A DNA stretch of 13,072 bases from Propionibacteriaceae bacterium. GTDB taxonomy: Bacteria > Actinomycetota > Actinomycetes > Propionibacteriales > Propionibacteriaceae. Under the pieces are notes generated by a model. It made no database searches and was not told the origin of the DNA. It saw only the letters and a program-made list of their open reading frames with translations. The stretch spans positions 1-13,072 of the forward strand of contig JAIRVA010000254.1 of assembly GCA_031254155.1 (NCBI GenBank). The letters are read 5' to 3'. The first letter of the stretch is position 1; each line of letters starts with the position of its first letter. Shown one piece after another: positions 1 to 7,367 of this stretch. The position numbers and the translations under genes are program-made.

Positions 1-1
1 G

Positions 2-1675
2 GCGGCTCCCGTCACGCCAGACCCGGGTGCATACGCCGCGCCGGCCGGGCCGAGCTATGCGTACCCCGCCCCGGCCGAGTCCGCGCCCGCGGTCATCCCG
101 CCCCCACCGGCGCCCCCGGCCACCCGCAAGCGCCCCAAGCGCCTGCTCATCATCGTTGGCGTCGTCGTCCTCGCCGTCGCGATCATCGTCAGTGGGTTCG
201 CCACCTCGTGGTTCGGTCTCGCCGGGGGCGGCTCGCGGACCCCGGAGGCGGAGGCCCAGAAGATCGCCGCCAAGGCCGAAAAACTCGTCAACTCCTTCAA
301 CGCCAAGAACCTCTTCCGCAATCCCCTGGCCGCGCTGGCCGACATCAGTAAAGAGTTCGCGCCGAGCGAGGCCCGGCTCGCATCCTCGCTGTCGATGCCC
401 AACCTCCTGGACGACCTGGCGATCACGAAGGACACGCTCTCGCTCGTCGGCGATCTGGCGGGGGCGTTCAACCTCAAGACCGAGGGCATCGGCGTCAACA
501 CGTACTCCATCACCGATGACATCGTCTACGCCCGCTTCAACGCCGGGACGATCACGGTGAGCGCCGACACTGCCAAGTTGCGCCGTGCCCTCGAAGCCTT
601 GCCTGACACCCTGAACAGCCAGGTCGTCGCCACCGCGCGGGCGTACGGCCTCGACCTCGGCGACGTCAACGTCATGGGATCGTTGACGCGCGACGACAAC
701 TGGGTCGACGACGCGGTCAACTACGTCACCGACTACTTCCCCGTGACTGTGAACCTCGGTGACAAGTGGGCGAACTGGCAGGATTGCATCCGGAGCAACA
801 TGGTGAATGGTGACTGGGGTTGCTACGACAGTAGTTTCCGGTCCATGTCCGCCATCGTCCTCGTCCGGGAGGAGGGTCGGTGGTACGTCTCCTCAATGAT
901 GACCGAGGCGCTGATCTCCCAGGGCGGCCTGGGGTACGACGTGTACGACTCCCAGAAGGACTGGATCCGCGAGTACTGGAGCGACCTCACTGCCGTCAAC
1001 AAGCAGTACCCCAGCTACAACGACTTCTCGAAGGACTGGATCGAGTTCTACGCCGAGGGTAAGGCCGAACTCACTCTCAACCCGGCAAAGAATGGTTCAC
1101 CGGTCGACGCTACAAAGAACCTGGCTGACGCCCTCGCCAACGGCGAGGACCGGGGTATCCTGCGCCAACTGCCTCTGGCCGAGCGCCGTTACTTCGCGCT
1201 GGCCGGGTTTGGCAGCCTCTCGAGAGCCAACGTCTCCGGCACTCGCGACGACCGACCCCAGTTCTCCGATATCTCCACCAAAGGCGACCACGCGACTGTG
1301 CGGATCGACGACATGTGGATCCAGGCTGGCTATGGCGTCGACATCGGCATCACGGACGGCACGTGCTTCCAGGACTCCTACGACAGTTACTGTCTCAAGG
1401 ACTTCTTGGACACCAACGCCTCCGACCGGTTCCGGGACGCGGTCTACCCCGACGACCCACTGTGGTATGACCTGGGCGTCGACCCGTACGCCCTCCTCGA
1501 CAAGATCGACCTCGCCCTTTCGACAATGGCCGACTCGCTCAATCCCGACGCGATGGGTCTCCTCACGGTCAAGGAGAACGGCAGTTGGTACGTGACCGTC
1601 ACTGGCACTGCCGCCCAGCTGGAAAACCAGTTCCTCTCCGCCCTCTCGGACGGGCTGAAGGCGGCGCGGAAGTAA
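2..1675 (+). CDS. Single-pass membrane-anchored extracellular protein with duplicated domain (5' partial)
   Basis: I do not recognise this family. The frame is open from the left edge, so the true start lies outside; 557 residues are visible. Residues 1-40 are rich in Pro, Ala and Tyr and look disordered. A basic stretch (RKRPKR, 42-47) precedes one hydrophobic helix at about 48-70. Basic residues before the helix predict a cytoplasmic N-terminus and an outer domain of about 485 residues. The visible part has only four Cys, in two close pairs (262/274 and 455/464). Each pair is followed by a beta-hairpin-like stretch ending in WYV (EEGRWYV near 294, KENGSWYV near 529), which suggests two copies of one fold with a disulfide each. 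No enzyme motif is seen. It could bind a ligand or a cell-wall partner, but that is a guess. The gene converges on rne and ends before a strong hairpin. Confidence 0.85.
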   Translation, partial: AAPVTPDPGAYAAPAGPSYAYPAPAESAPAVIPPPPAPPATRKRPKRLLIIVGVVVLAVAIIVSGFATSWFGLAGGGSRTPEAEAQKIAAKAEKLVNSFNAKNLFRNPLAALADISKEFAPSEARLASSLSMPNLLDDLAITKDTLSLVGDLAGAFNLKTEGIGVNTYSITDDIVYARFNAGTITVSADTAKLRRALEALPDTLNSQVVATARAYGLDLGDVNVMGSLTRDDNWVDDAVNYVTDYFPVTVNLGDKWANWQDCIRSNMVNGDWGCYDSSFRSMSAIVLVREEGRWYVSSMMTEALISQGGLGYDVYDSQKDWIREYWSDLTAVNKQYPSYNDFSKDWIEFYAEGKAELTLNPAKNGSPVDATKNLADALANGEDRGILRQLPLAERRYFALAGFGSLSRANVSGTRDDRPQFSDISTKGDHATVRIDDMWIQAGYGVDIGITDGTCFQDSYDSYCLKDFLDTNASDRFRDAVYPDDPLWYDLGVDPYALLDKIDLALSTMADSLNPDAMGLLTVKENGSWYVTVTGTAAQLENQFLSALSDGLKAARK

Positions 1676-1688
1676 CCCGCCCCTCTTC

Positions 1689-1716
1689 ACTGCGGGGTTC
1701 GGGCGAACCCCGCAGT
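1689..1716. terminator. Perfect 12-bp hairpin between convergent genes
   Basis: The arms ACTGCGGGGTTC (1689-1700) and GAACCCCGCAGT (1705-1716) pair perfectly around a GGGC loop. The hairpin sits 13 bases after the stop of the membrane-protein gene and 11 bases past the stop of the convergent rne gene. It can therefore act on both transcripts. Neither side has a clear T run, so it is a non-canonical terminator or an RNA 3'-end stabiliser of the kind common in GC-rich actinobacteria. Confidence 0.75.
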
Positions 1717-1727
1717 CGGGGAATCTC

Positions 1728-4085
1728 TCAGTTCCGCCGCCGTGACCGCCGGACGGGGTGACGTTCGCCACCGTCCGCGGGCGCCTGGTTCTCGACCGGC
1801 TCATCGAAGCGCATGTGCCCCTGGCCGTCGCAGGTCTCGCAGACCTTGGTGAACGCCTCCGCGAGGCCCGTACCGACCTTCTTCCGCGTCAGCTGGACCA
1901 GCCCGAGCGAGGTCACCTCCGAGACCTGGTGGCGGGTCCGGTCGCGCCCGAGGCACTCGACCAGCCGGCGCAGCAGCAGTTCCCGGTTGGAGGCGAGCAC
2001 CATGTCGATGAAGTCGATGATGATGATCCCGCCGATGTCGCGCAGGCGCAACTGCCGGACGATCTCCTCGGCCGCCTCCAGGTTGTTGGAGGTCACCGTG
2101 GCTTCCAGGTTACCGCCGGCACCCGTGAACTTGCCCGTGTTGACGTCGATGACCGTCATGGCCTCGGTCCGGTCGATGACGAGCGAGCCGCCCGAGGGCA
2201 GGTGAACCTTGCGGTCGAGGGCCTTCGCGATCTGCTCGTCGATCCGGTACTGGCCGAACAGGTCACCGTCCGTCGTCCGGTCCCACTTCACGATCCGGCT
2301 CTCGAGGTGCGGCGCGACGTGCTGGACGTACGCCTCGACCGTCTCGTACGAATCCTCGACCCCGCCGATCCCGTCCACGACGAGCGAGGTGAAGTCCTCC
2401 GTGAACACGTCGCGGACGATCCGCATCGTCAGATCGGGTTCGGCGTAGAGCAGCTGCGGAACCTGCTTGCCGCCCGACTTCTTGTCGATGACCTCCCACT
2501 GGGCCTTGAGCCGGTTGACATCCCGGATGAGCTCTTCCTCGGTGGCACCTTCGGCGGCGGTACGAATGACGACCGAGGCCGCGGTGTCCACCAACGTGTC
2601 GAGGATCGTCTTCAAGCGCGTCCGCTCCACCTCGCTGAGCTTGCGCGAGACGCCGGAGATGTGACCCTTCGGGGCGTACACCACGTACCGGCCCGGGATG
2701 GAAACGTGGGAGGTCAGGCGGGCACCCTTCGCCCCCACCGGGTCTTTCGACACCTGGACGACCGCCAGTTGCCCAGCCGTGAACACGTCCTCGATCTTGC
2801 GGTTCTGTCCCTTCTCACCGAAGGAATCCCAGTCGACCTCGCCGGCGTACAGCACGGCGTTGCGACCGCGGCCGATGTCGATGAAGGCGGCCTCCATGCC
2901 CGGCAAGACATTTTGTACCTTGCCCAGGTAGATGTTGCCGATGAGCGACGCCGCCGAGGCGCGGTCGACGTAGTGCTCGACGAGGATACCGTCCTCGACC
3001 ACGGCAATCTGGGAGTATTCGGGCCGCTGGCGGATGAGCATCTTCCGTTCGACGGACTCCCGCCGGGCCAGGAACTCCGCCTCGCCCAGGATCGGCGCGC
3101 GGCGGCGGGACGCAGCCCGCCCTTCACGGCGCCGCAACTTCTTAGCTTCCAGCCGGGTGGAGCCGTCGATGCCCGTGATGGCCGACTGCTTCGCCCGGGT
3201 GGCGTGCGGCTCGCGGACCTTGACCACAACCTCCGCGTCGTCGGAGCCCTCGTCATCCACGTCTTCACCCCGCCGGCGGCGACGCCGACGGCGGTGGACG
3301 GAGGCGTCTTCGGTGTTGTCGTCACCCGCGTCCTCAGTCGTGTCATCGGCCCCGGCCGTGTCGTCGGACTCATCGGCGCCCTCGTCGCCAGTTTCCTGGT
3401 CGTCCGCGTCCCGGCGACGCCGACGGCCACCCCGGCGACGCCGACGGCGCCGCGACGGTGTGCCAGACTCGTCCGGGCCCACGGCGTCGTCCTCATCAGA
3501 CTCGGCCTCACCGGCGATCGCCTGGACCAGAGAGTCCAAGGTGGCGTCTGGTGCGTCCGCCGCCGGACGGCTGGCTTTGGTCTGGACCCGCCGGGTTCGG
3601 CCGAGTTCGTTGAGGGCCGCCCCGATCGGATCCTCCCCCGCCGCCGCGGCGGGTGCTTCGGGCTCGGCCGCTTCGCCCGGTTGGGCCGGTTGGGCGCGGT
3701 TAGGCCGGGCCCGCCGGGAGCGGGTCCGGGGAGGCTCGGCCGCCTCGGGCGCATCACCATGGCCGGCTGGCGCCGGGTTCGGACCGGACTCACCTGGCGC
3801 TGGGCGGGGCTCCGCCGGGCTGTCCGCGGTCGCGGGAGCGGGGTGCTCCGGACTCGGCGCCACCGGCACCACATCTGGCGCGGCCGGTGCCGACGTGACC
3901 GGACTATCCTCCGCACTAGCGGCTTCCGGAGCGGCCCCTTTGTCGGTGGTACGCCGCCTAGTCGTCGTCCGCCGCGTACCCTTCGGCACGAGCGGTGACG
4001 CGGGGGACGCCTCGGCGTCCGGCCCGGAGGCCGGTTCCGCCGCCACGGCAGCCGGTAGTAGTTCTGATTGTTGTTCCTCGAGCAT
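1728..4085 (-). CDS. rne: Ribonuclease E/G family endoribonuclease
   Basis: Endoribonuclease of the Rne/Rng family, which cuts single-stranded AU-rich RNA in mRNA decay and in rRNA and tRNA processing; 785 residues. Residues 1-345 form a low-complexity arm with acidic blocks and two Arg tracts (about 212-225 and 265-272), as in other actinobacterial RNase E proteins; these probably bind RNA or partners. The S1 domain starts near 357 (SQIAVVEDG, IYLGKVQNVLPGMEAAFIDIG). The DNase I-like catalytic part has the two expected metal-binding Asp, D647 in VIDVNTG and D691 in IIIDFIDM. The zinc-link Cys pair is C749/C752 (CETCDGQG). Only about 25 basic residues follow it, so there is no C-terminal scaffold arm like that of E. 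coli. The ATG is preceded by GAGGAG at 5-base spacing, which supports this start. Product recognition is firm. Confidence 0.97.
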   Translation of the reverse strand: MLEEQQSELLPAAVAAEPASGPDAEASPASPLVPKGTRRTTTRRRTTDKGAAPEAASAEDSPVTSAPAAPDVVPVAPSPEHPAPATADSPAEPRPAPGESGPNPAPAGHGDAPEAAEPPRTRSRRARPNRAQPAQPGEAAEPEAPAAAAGEDPIGAALNELGRTRRVQTKASRPAADAPDATLDSLVQAIAGEAESDEDDAVGPDESGTPSRRRRRRRGGRRRRRDADDQETGDEGADESDDTAGADDTTEDAGDDNTEDASVHRRRRRRRRGEDVDDEGSDDAEVVVKVREPHATRAKQSAITGIDGSTRLEAKKLRRREGRAASRRRAPILGEAEFLARRESVERKMLIRQRPEYSQIAVVEDGILVEHYVDRASAASLIGNIYLGKVQNVLPGMEAAFIDIGRGRNAVLYAGEVDWDSFGEKGQNRKIEDVFTAGQLAVVQVSKDPVGAKGARLTSHVSIPGRYVVYAPKGHISGVSRKLSEVERTRLKTILDTLVDTAASVVIRTAAEGATEEELIRDVNRLKAQWEVIDKKSGGKQVPQLLYAEPDLTMRIVRDVFTEDFTSLVVDGIGGVEDSYETVEAYVQHVAPHLESRIVKWDRTTDGDLFGQYRIDEQIAKALDRKVHLPSGGSLVIDRTEAMTVIDVNTGKFTGAGGNLEATVTSNNLEAAEEIVRQLRLRDIGGIIIIDFIDMVLASNRELLLRRLVECLGRDRTRHQVSEVTSLGLVQLTRKKVGTGLAEAFTKVCETCDGQGHMRFDEPVENQAPADGGERHPVRRSRRRN
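3277..3448. repeat. Three copies of a 16-bp repeat encoding Arg tracts of RNase E
   Basis: The sequence CGGCGACGCCGACGGC occurs at 3277-3292, 3412-3427 and 3433-3448. On the minus strand each copy reads as Arg codons and builds the two poly-Arg blocks of RNase E. Two copies lie 21 bases apart (start to start, seven codons); the third is in the other Arg block 135 bases away. This looks like in-frame repeat expansion inside the gene rather than a mobile repeat. Confidence 0.7.
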
Positions 4086-4137
4086 GTACGCTCCTCACTC
4101 ACCGGGTTTCCCGGCGCGACACGCGGGACACGCCCGC
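4086..4137 (-). promoter_or_regulatory. rne 5' leader with two tandem hairpins and RBS
   Basis: Read toward rne, the leader has GCGGG-CGTGT-CCCGC (4137 to 4123), then CCGGG-AAA-CCCGG (4114 to 4102), then the GAGGAG ribosome site and the ATG. Both stems are perfect 5-bp stems, and the second ends about 8 bases before the RBS. E. coli RNase E controls its own mRNA through a structured 5' UTR. Whether this leader does the same is inference. Confidence 0.45.
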
Positions 4138-4349
4138 TAACAAGCCTATGATCCGCATGAAAGACGCCGCGGTCCAAATTGGAGTAGGTCGCGGTCGAGC
4201 CTCACATGCACCCGGGCCACTGGTTGCGGCCCAATCTTGGTCCATTATTTCACACCAACCCGCCGGCAAGCACATCCGGCCCCCAACGGGCTCCGGCGTG
4301 TCGCACCGGGCGGGGTCCGAGCGGGACAGTTCAGGTGCCCTGAAAACCG
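4138..4349. other. rne upstream intergenic region; weak promoter candidate
   Basis: No convincing ORF is seen here on either strand. On the minus strand a TG-A-AATAAT extended -10-like site lies at 4244-4251. It has no good -35 partner (TGCTTG at 17-base spacing). If used, it would give rne a leader of about 150 bases. The block ends at the xylB terminator. This is the only promoter-like sequence I could find for rne, and it is weak. Confidence 0.25.
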
Positions 4350-4384
4350 CTTCGCGCCCCGCTGGTTGCCCGCGGGGCGCGAAG
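4350..4384 (-). terminator. Rho-independent terminator of the xylAB unit
   Basis: A perfect 13-bp stem (CTTCGCGCCCCGC with GCGGGGCGCGAAG) closes a 9-base loop. Read on the minus strand, the stem is followed by CGGTTTTC, a short T run. It begins 12 bases after the xylB stop and ends the unit before the rne upstream region. Confidence 0.85.
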
Positions 4385-4396
4385 GGATCGGAGTGA

Positions 4397-5836
4397 TCAG
4401 TTGTTGGGGTACGTCAACTCGCGGACGGCCGCGTACTGCTCCCGTACCACCGCCTCGAACTCCCCCGTGTAGACCGTGGAACCAGCGATCGGCCAAGTCG
4501 GCGGGGTGTCGCCACCGGCGAGCACCCACGCGGCCTGCCGGGCCGCCCCGACGGCGACGTACTCCCCTTCCGGCGGTACGATCACGTCGCAGCCGAACAC
4601 GCTCGGCGCAATCTCCCTGGTCGCGGGTGATTTCGCACCGCCACCGATGAGGAACACCCGGCTCGGCTCAAGCCCGAGCGCGACCATGGCGTCGAGCCCG
4701 TCGGCCTGGCAGCACAGCAGCCCCTCCACGAACGCGCGCGCCAGGTTGCCGGGCGTCGCGTTGCGCAGGGTCAGACCGTGGATGGAGGCGGTCGCGTGCG
4801 GTTTGTTGGGGGTTCGTTCGCCCTCGAAGTAGGGTACGAGGGTCACCCCGGCCGCCCCCGCGGGCGCCGCCAGCGCCATCGCCGCCACTTCGTCGTACGA
4901 GGCACCCGTGAGCCGCGTCGCGGCATCGATGATGCGCGAGGCATTGAGCGTACAGGCCAACGGCAGGAACGCGCCGGTCGCGTCCGCGAACCCGGTCACC
5001 AATCCGGTGGGATCGGACATCGGGATCGGCGAAATCGCGCTGACAACGCCCGACGTGCCCAACGAGATCGACACGTCGCCCTCGGCGAGCCCCAGCCCGA
5101 GGGCCGCGGCGGCGTTGTCACCGGCGCCGGGCCCGATGGGCGCACCCCAGGGTGTCGTGGCGCCGGACTCGTGGGGGCCGAGCACCCGCGGTACCACCGG
5201 GGTGTGGCCGAGGGCCAGCTCCAGCAGGTCGAGCCGGTAGGCGTTGTCACGCGGCGACCAGTAGCCCGTCCCCGACGCGTCCGAACGGTCGGTGCACAGG
5301 GCGCCCAGATCACCATCGCCGCCCTGGGACTTCGGGCCGTGACCGGCGATGCGCCAGCTCAGCCAGTCGTGGGGCAGGCAGACGGCGGCCACCCGGGCTG
5401 CGTTCTCCGGCTCATTGTCCTTGAGCCAGCGGAGCTTGGTGACGGTCAGCGACGCGACGAGGACCGATCCGCAGGCCTCGGCCCACGCCTTGGCCCCGTC
5501 AGCCCGGACCCCCGCGCCGAGTTCCAGGATCAGCTGCTCGGCCGCCTCGGCGGACCGGGTGTCGTTCCACAACAGCGCCGGCCGGACGACCTCCCCGTCG
5601 GCGTCCAGGCAGACCATGCCGTGCTGCTGCCCGCCAACGGCGATGGCCGCGACATCGTCCAGCCCGCCGACGGCGGTGACCGCCTCACAGTACGCCGCCC
5701 ACCAGTGATCGGGGTGGCATTCGGTACCGTCCGGGTGCGCCGTCTTGGCGGAGCGGACATCGGCGCCGGTCGCCGCGTCCCGGACAATGATCTTGCACGA
5801 TTGAGTCGAGGTGTCAACCCCTGCGACTAATGCCAT
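4397..5836 (-). CDS. xylB: Xylulokinase (FGGY carbohydrate kinase)
   Basis: Phosphorylates D-xylulose with ATP to xylulose 5-phosphate, the entry to the pentose phosphate pathway; cytoplasmic. The 479-residue length is normal for XylB. The N-terminal actin-like fold starts with GVDTSTQSCK (D8 in the phosphate loop). GGQQHGMV (68-75) and LLWNDTR (88-94) line the sugar site. The expected catalytic base is D240 in GPGAGDNAA, and SLGTSG (258-263) and LIGGGAKSP (396-404) mark the ATP-binding half. AAGGAG stands 6 bases before the ATG, supporting this start. It lies 124 bases downstream of xylA on the same strand and is followed by a strong terminator, so the two are most likely co-transcribed. FGGY kinases can differ in substrate; the xylA neighbour makes xylulose the best call. 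Confidence 0.95.
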   Translation of the reverse strand: MALVAGVDTSTQSCKIIVRDAATGADVRSAKTAHPDGTECHPDHWWAAYCEAVTAVGGLDDVAAIAVGGQQHGMVCLDADGEVVRPALLWNDTRSAEAAEQLILELGAGVRADGAKAWAEACGSVLVASLTVTKLRWLKDNEPENAARVAAVCLPHDWLSWRIAGHGPKSQGGDGDLGALCTDRSDASGTGYWSPRDNAYRLDLLELALGHTPVVPRVLGPHESGATTPWGAPIGPGAGDNAAAALGLGLAEGDVSISLGTSGVVSAISPIPMSDPTGLVTGFADATGAFLPLACTLNASRIIDAATRLTGASYDEVAAMALAAPAGAAGVTLVPYFEGERTPNKPHATASIHGLTLRNATPGNLARAFVEGLLCCQADGLDAMVALGLEPSRVFLIGGGAKSPATREIAPSVFGCDVIVPPEGEYVAVGAARQAAWVLAGGDTPPTWPIAGSTVYTGEFEAVVREQYAAVRELTYPNN

Positions 5837-5886
5837 TTTCTACTCCTTCATTCGCTGTGGGCAACGGGGGGGAGCCACGGGGACAG

Positions 5887-5933
5887 GGGCGATGGTTTCC
5901 CTTTTGACAAGGAAAAACCGGCTTCTGTCGCCC
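5887..5933 (-). promoter_or_regulatory. Composite hairpin in the xylA-xylB spacer
   Basis: On the minus strand, outer arms GGGCGA and TCGCCC (6 bp) enclose an inner stem-loop, GGTTTTTCC paired with GGGAAACC around a TTGTCAAAA loop, with one bulge and one G-T pair. It lies between the xylA stop and the xylB RBS. It may stabilise the upstream xylA message or dampen reading into xylB, giving more isomerase than kinase. The structure is drawn by eye and its role is inference. Confidence 0.35.
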
Positions 5934-5960
5934 GCGGGTCTCCCCCCGGTTGCAGATTGT

Positions 5961-7154
5961 CTAAAGACGCGCGCCGAGGAGGTACTCGGTGGCCATCTGG
6001 TTGAGTTCGACGAAGCCGTACCCCCGCGCGCCGAGGGCCTCGACGTCGGCATCCTCGAACACGGAGCGGTCGGCCAGGAAGGCGTCCAGCGATTCGCCGG
6101 CGGCGAGCGTCGGCTCGGCCAGCGACGGGATGCCGGCCGTCTCGAGCAGGCTCTGGACCTCGGGATCGGCGCGGAAAGCCTTGGCGCGCTCCTTGAGCAG
6201 GAGGTACATCGTCATGTTGGCCTTGGCGGAGGCCCACACGCCCGCTTCGGACTCGGTCCGGCTGGGCTTGTAGTCGAAGTGGCGCGGCCCGTCGTACGTG
6301 GGCCCACCGTTCGGGAAGCCGTTCTCGATCAGGTCGACCGTACCAAAGGCCGACATGAGGTCGCCGTGGCCGAACACGAGGTCCTGGTCGTACTTGATCG
6401 ACTTCTGGCCGTTGAGATCAATATGGAAAAGCTTGCCGGACCACAGCGCCTGCGCGATGCTGGCCGTGTAGTTGAGGCAGGCCATCTGCTCGTGGCCGAC
6501 CTCGGGGTTGAGGCCGACGATGTCGCCGTTGTCAAGGCGCGCGATGAAGGCCAGCGCACTGCCAACCGTCGGCAGGATGATGTCACCGCGGGGCTCGTTG
6601 GGCTTGGGCTCCAGGGCGATACGCATCGCGTAGCCCTTGGACTTGATGTAGCTGGCGACGGTGTCGATGCCTTCGGCGTAGCGGCTGAGCGCGGCGTTGT
6701 AGTCCTTCGACGTGTCGTACTCGGCGCCCTCGCGCCCGCCCCACATCACGAACGTCTCCGCGCCGAGTTCAGCGGCGAGGTCAACGTTGCGCAGTATCTT
6801 GCGTAGCCCGTACCGCCGGACCGCCCGGTCGTTCGACGTGAACGCGCCATCCTTGAACACCGGCTGGGAGAAGGTATTGGTAGTCACCATCTCGCACACG
6901 ATGCCGGTCTCGTCGAGAGCCTTCTTGAAGTCGGAGATGATCCGGTCGCGCTCGGCCTCGGTAGAGCCGAAGGGTACGAGGTCGTCGTCATGGAACGTGA
7001 TCCCCCAAGCGCCGATCTCGGCCAGCTTGTGGACAACGTACACCGGGTCCATCACGACACGCGTGGCGACACCAAACTGGTCTTGCGCGGGCCAGTTGAT
7101 CGTCCACAGGCCGAACGAAAAACGGTCTTCAGGGGTGGGAGTGGGAATAGACAT
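5961..7154 (-). CDS. xylA: Xylose isomerase (class I, actinobacterial type)
   Basis: Interconverts D-xylose and D-xylulose in a TIM barrel with two divalent metal ions; cytoplasmic, usually a tetramer. The 397 residues match the short, GC-rich-Gram-positive class. By analogy with Streptomyces enzymes the active site is complete: H55 and D58 in FHDDD, E182 and K184 in LEPKPNEPRGD, E218 and H221 in NPEVGHEQMA, D246 in FHIDLNGQ, D256 and D258, and D293 in HFDYKPSRTE. An in-frame ATG exists 93 bases upstream (7247), but the one at 7154 has AAGGAGG five bases before it, and the protein then begins directly with the family's PTPEDRFSFG segment. It is the first gene of the xylAB unit and faces a divergent ROK regulator, whose dyad lies over its promoter. 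Confidence 0.97.
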   Translation of the reverse strand: MSIPTPTPEDRFSFGLWTINWPAQDQFGVATRVVMDPVYVVHKLAEIGAWGITFHDDDLVPFGSTEAERDRIISDFKKALDETGIVCEMVTTNTFSQPVFKDGAFTSNDRAVRRYGLRKILRNVDLAAELGAETFVMWGGREGAEYDTSKDYNAALSRYAEGIDTVASYIKSKGYAMRIALEPKPNEPRGDIILPTVGSALAFIARLDNGDIVGLNPEVGHEQMACLNYTASIAQALWSGKLFHIDLNGQKSIKYDQDLVFGHGDLMSAFGTVDLIENGFPNGGPTYDGPRHFDYKPSRTESEAGVWASAKANMTMYLLLKERAKAFRADPEVQSLLETAGIPSLAEPTLAAGESLDAFLADRSVFEDADVEALGARGYGFVELNQMATEYLLGARL

Positions 7155-7179
7155 GGAAGCCTCCTTGGGATGGCGGTAC

Positions 7180-7195
7180 GGGGGACGTTTCCCCC
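7180..7195 (-). promoter_or_regulatory. Small hairpin in the xylA 5' leader
   Basis: GGGGGA-AACG-TCCCCC forms a perfect 6-bp stem with a 4-base loop on the xylA transcript. It lies between the -10 box and the AAGGAGG ribosome site, about 14 bases upstream of the RBS. It may protect the 5' end of the message. No known riboswitch is recognised. Confidence 0.4.
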
Positions 7196-7205
7196 TATTA
7201 GTTCT

Positions 7206-7241
7206 ACGGAAAAACATATTCCGTCTGACGCAAGAATGCAA
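7206..7241 (-). promoter_or_regulatory. xylA promoter with overlapping operator dyad
   Basis: On the minus strand TTGCAT (7241 to 7236) and TATGTT (7218 to 7213) are spaced 17 bases apart, a good match to a sigma-70-type promoter. The -10 box sits inside the perfect dyad ACGGAA-TATGTTT-TTCCGT (7206-7224). A protein bound there would block RNA polymerase. The natural candidate is the divergent ROK repressor, with xylose as inducer. That pairing is inference from position. Confidence 0.6.
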
Positions 7242-7307
7242 GCGCAATCACGGTGGGCCTAGCGCGGGTATTGATATGTGTACAACGATTCGTCGCAGCC
7301 CGGGAGA

Positions 7308-7336
7308 TGGACTATCCGCCCTTCTCGCCCCATTAT
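7308..7336 (+). promoter_or_regulatory. Candidate promoter of the ROK regulator gene
   Basis: TGGACT (7308-7313) and CATTAT (7331-7336) are 17 bases apart and would start RNA near 7343, about 25 bases before the ATG chosen. A weak dyad, TATCC-N11-GGATA (7340-7360), covers the expected start and could be an autoregulatory site. Both matches are modest. A TAGTAT box at 7364-7369 is an alternative -10 that would imply a later start codon. Confidence 0.35.
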
Positions 7337-7367
7337 CGATATCCTCAGATGTCGCGGATACCGTAGT

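Noticed and set aside
3277..3448. Spaced identical repeats considered as a CRISPR-like array
   Set aside because: Only three 16-mers with unequal spacing occur, all in frame inside rne and all encoding Arg.
1758..3998. Long open frame of 746 codons on the plus strand across rne
   Set aside because: It is antisense to a confidently identified rne gene. Its product is Arg/Gly/Leu-rich without domains, as expected for a GC-rich shadow frame.
2714..4177. Second minus-strand frame of 487 codons over the rne 5' half
   Set aside because: It overlaps rne in another frame, is composed mostly of Arg, Pro, Ser and Thr, and has no domain. rne itself has the matching RBS and all family motifs.
4778..5830. 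Plus-strand frame of 350 codons across xylB
   Set aside because: It is antisense to xylB, is rich in Arg and Gly, and has no recognisable motif.
7155..7247. Upstream ATG at 7247 as start of xylose isomerase
   Set aside because: It lies upstream of the promoter and dyad. The added 31 residues are not part of the family, and the ATG at 7154 has a strong AAGGAGG site.
7271..7292. AT-rich TTGATATGTGTACAACG stretch as a second operator in the xyl intergenic region
   Set aside because: Only the outer TTG/CAA bases match as a dyad. The symmetry is too weak to claim a binding site.
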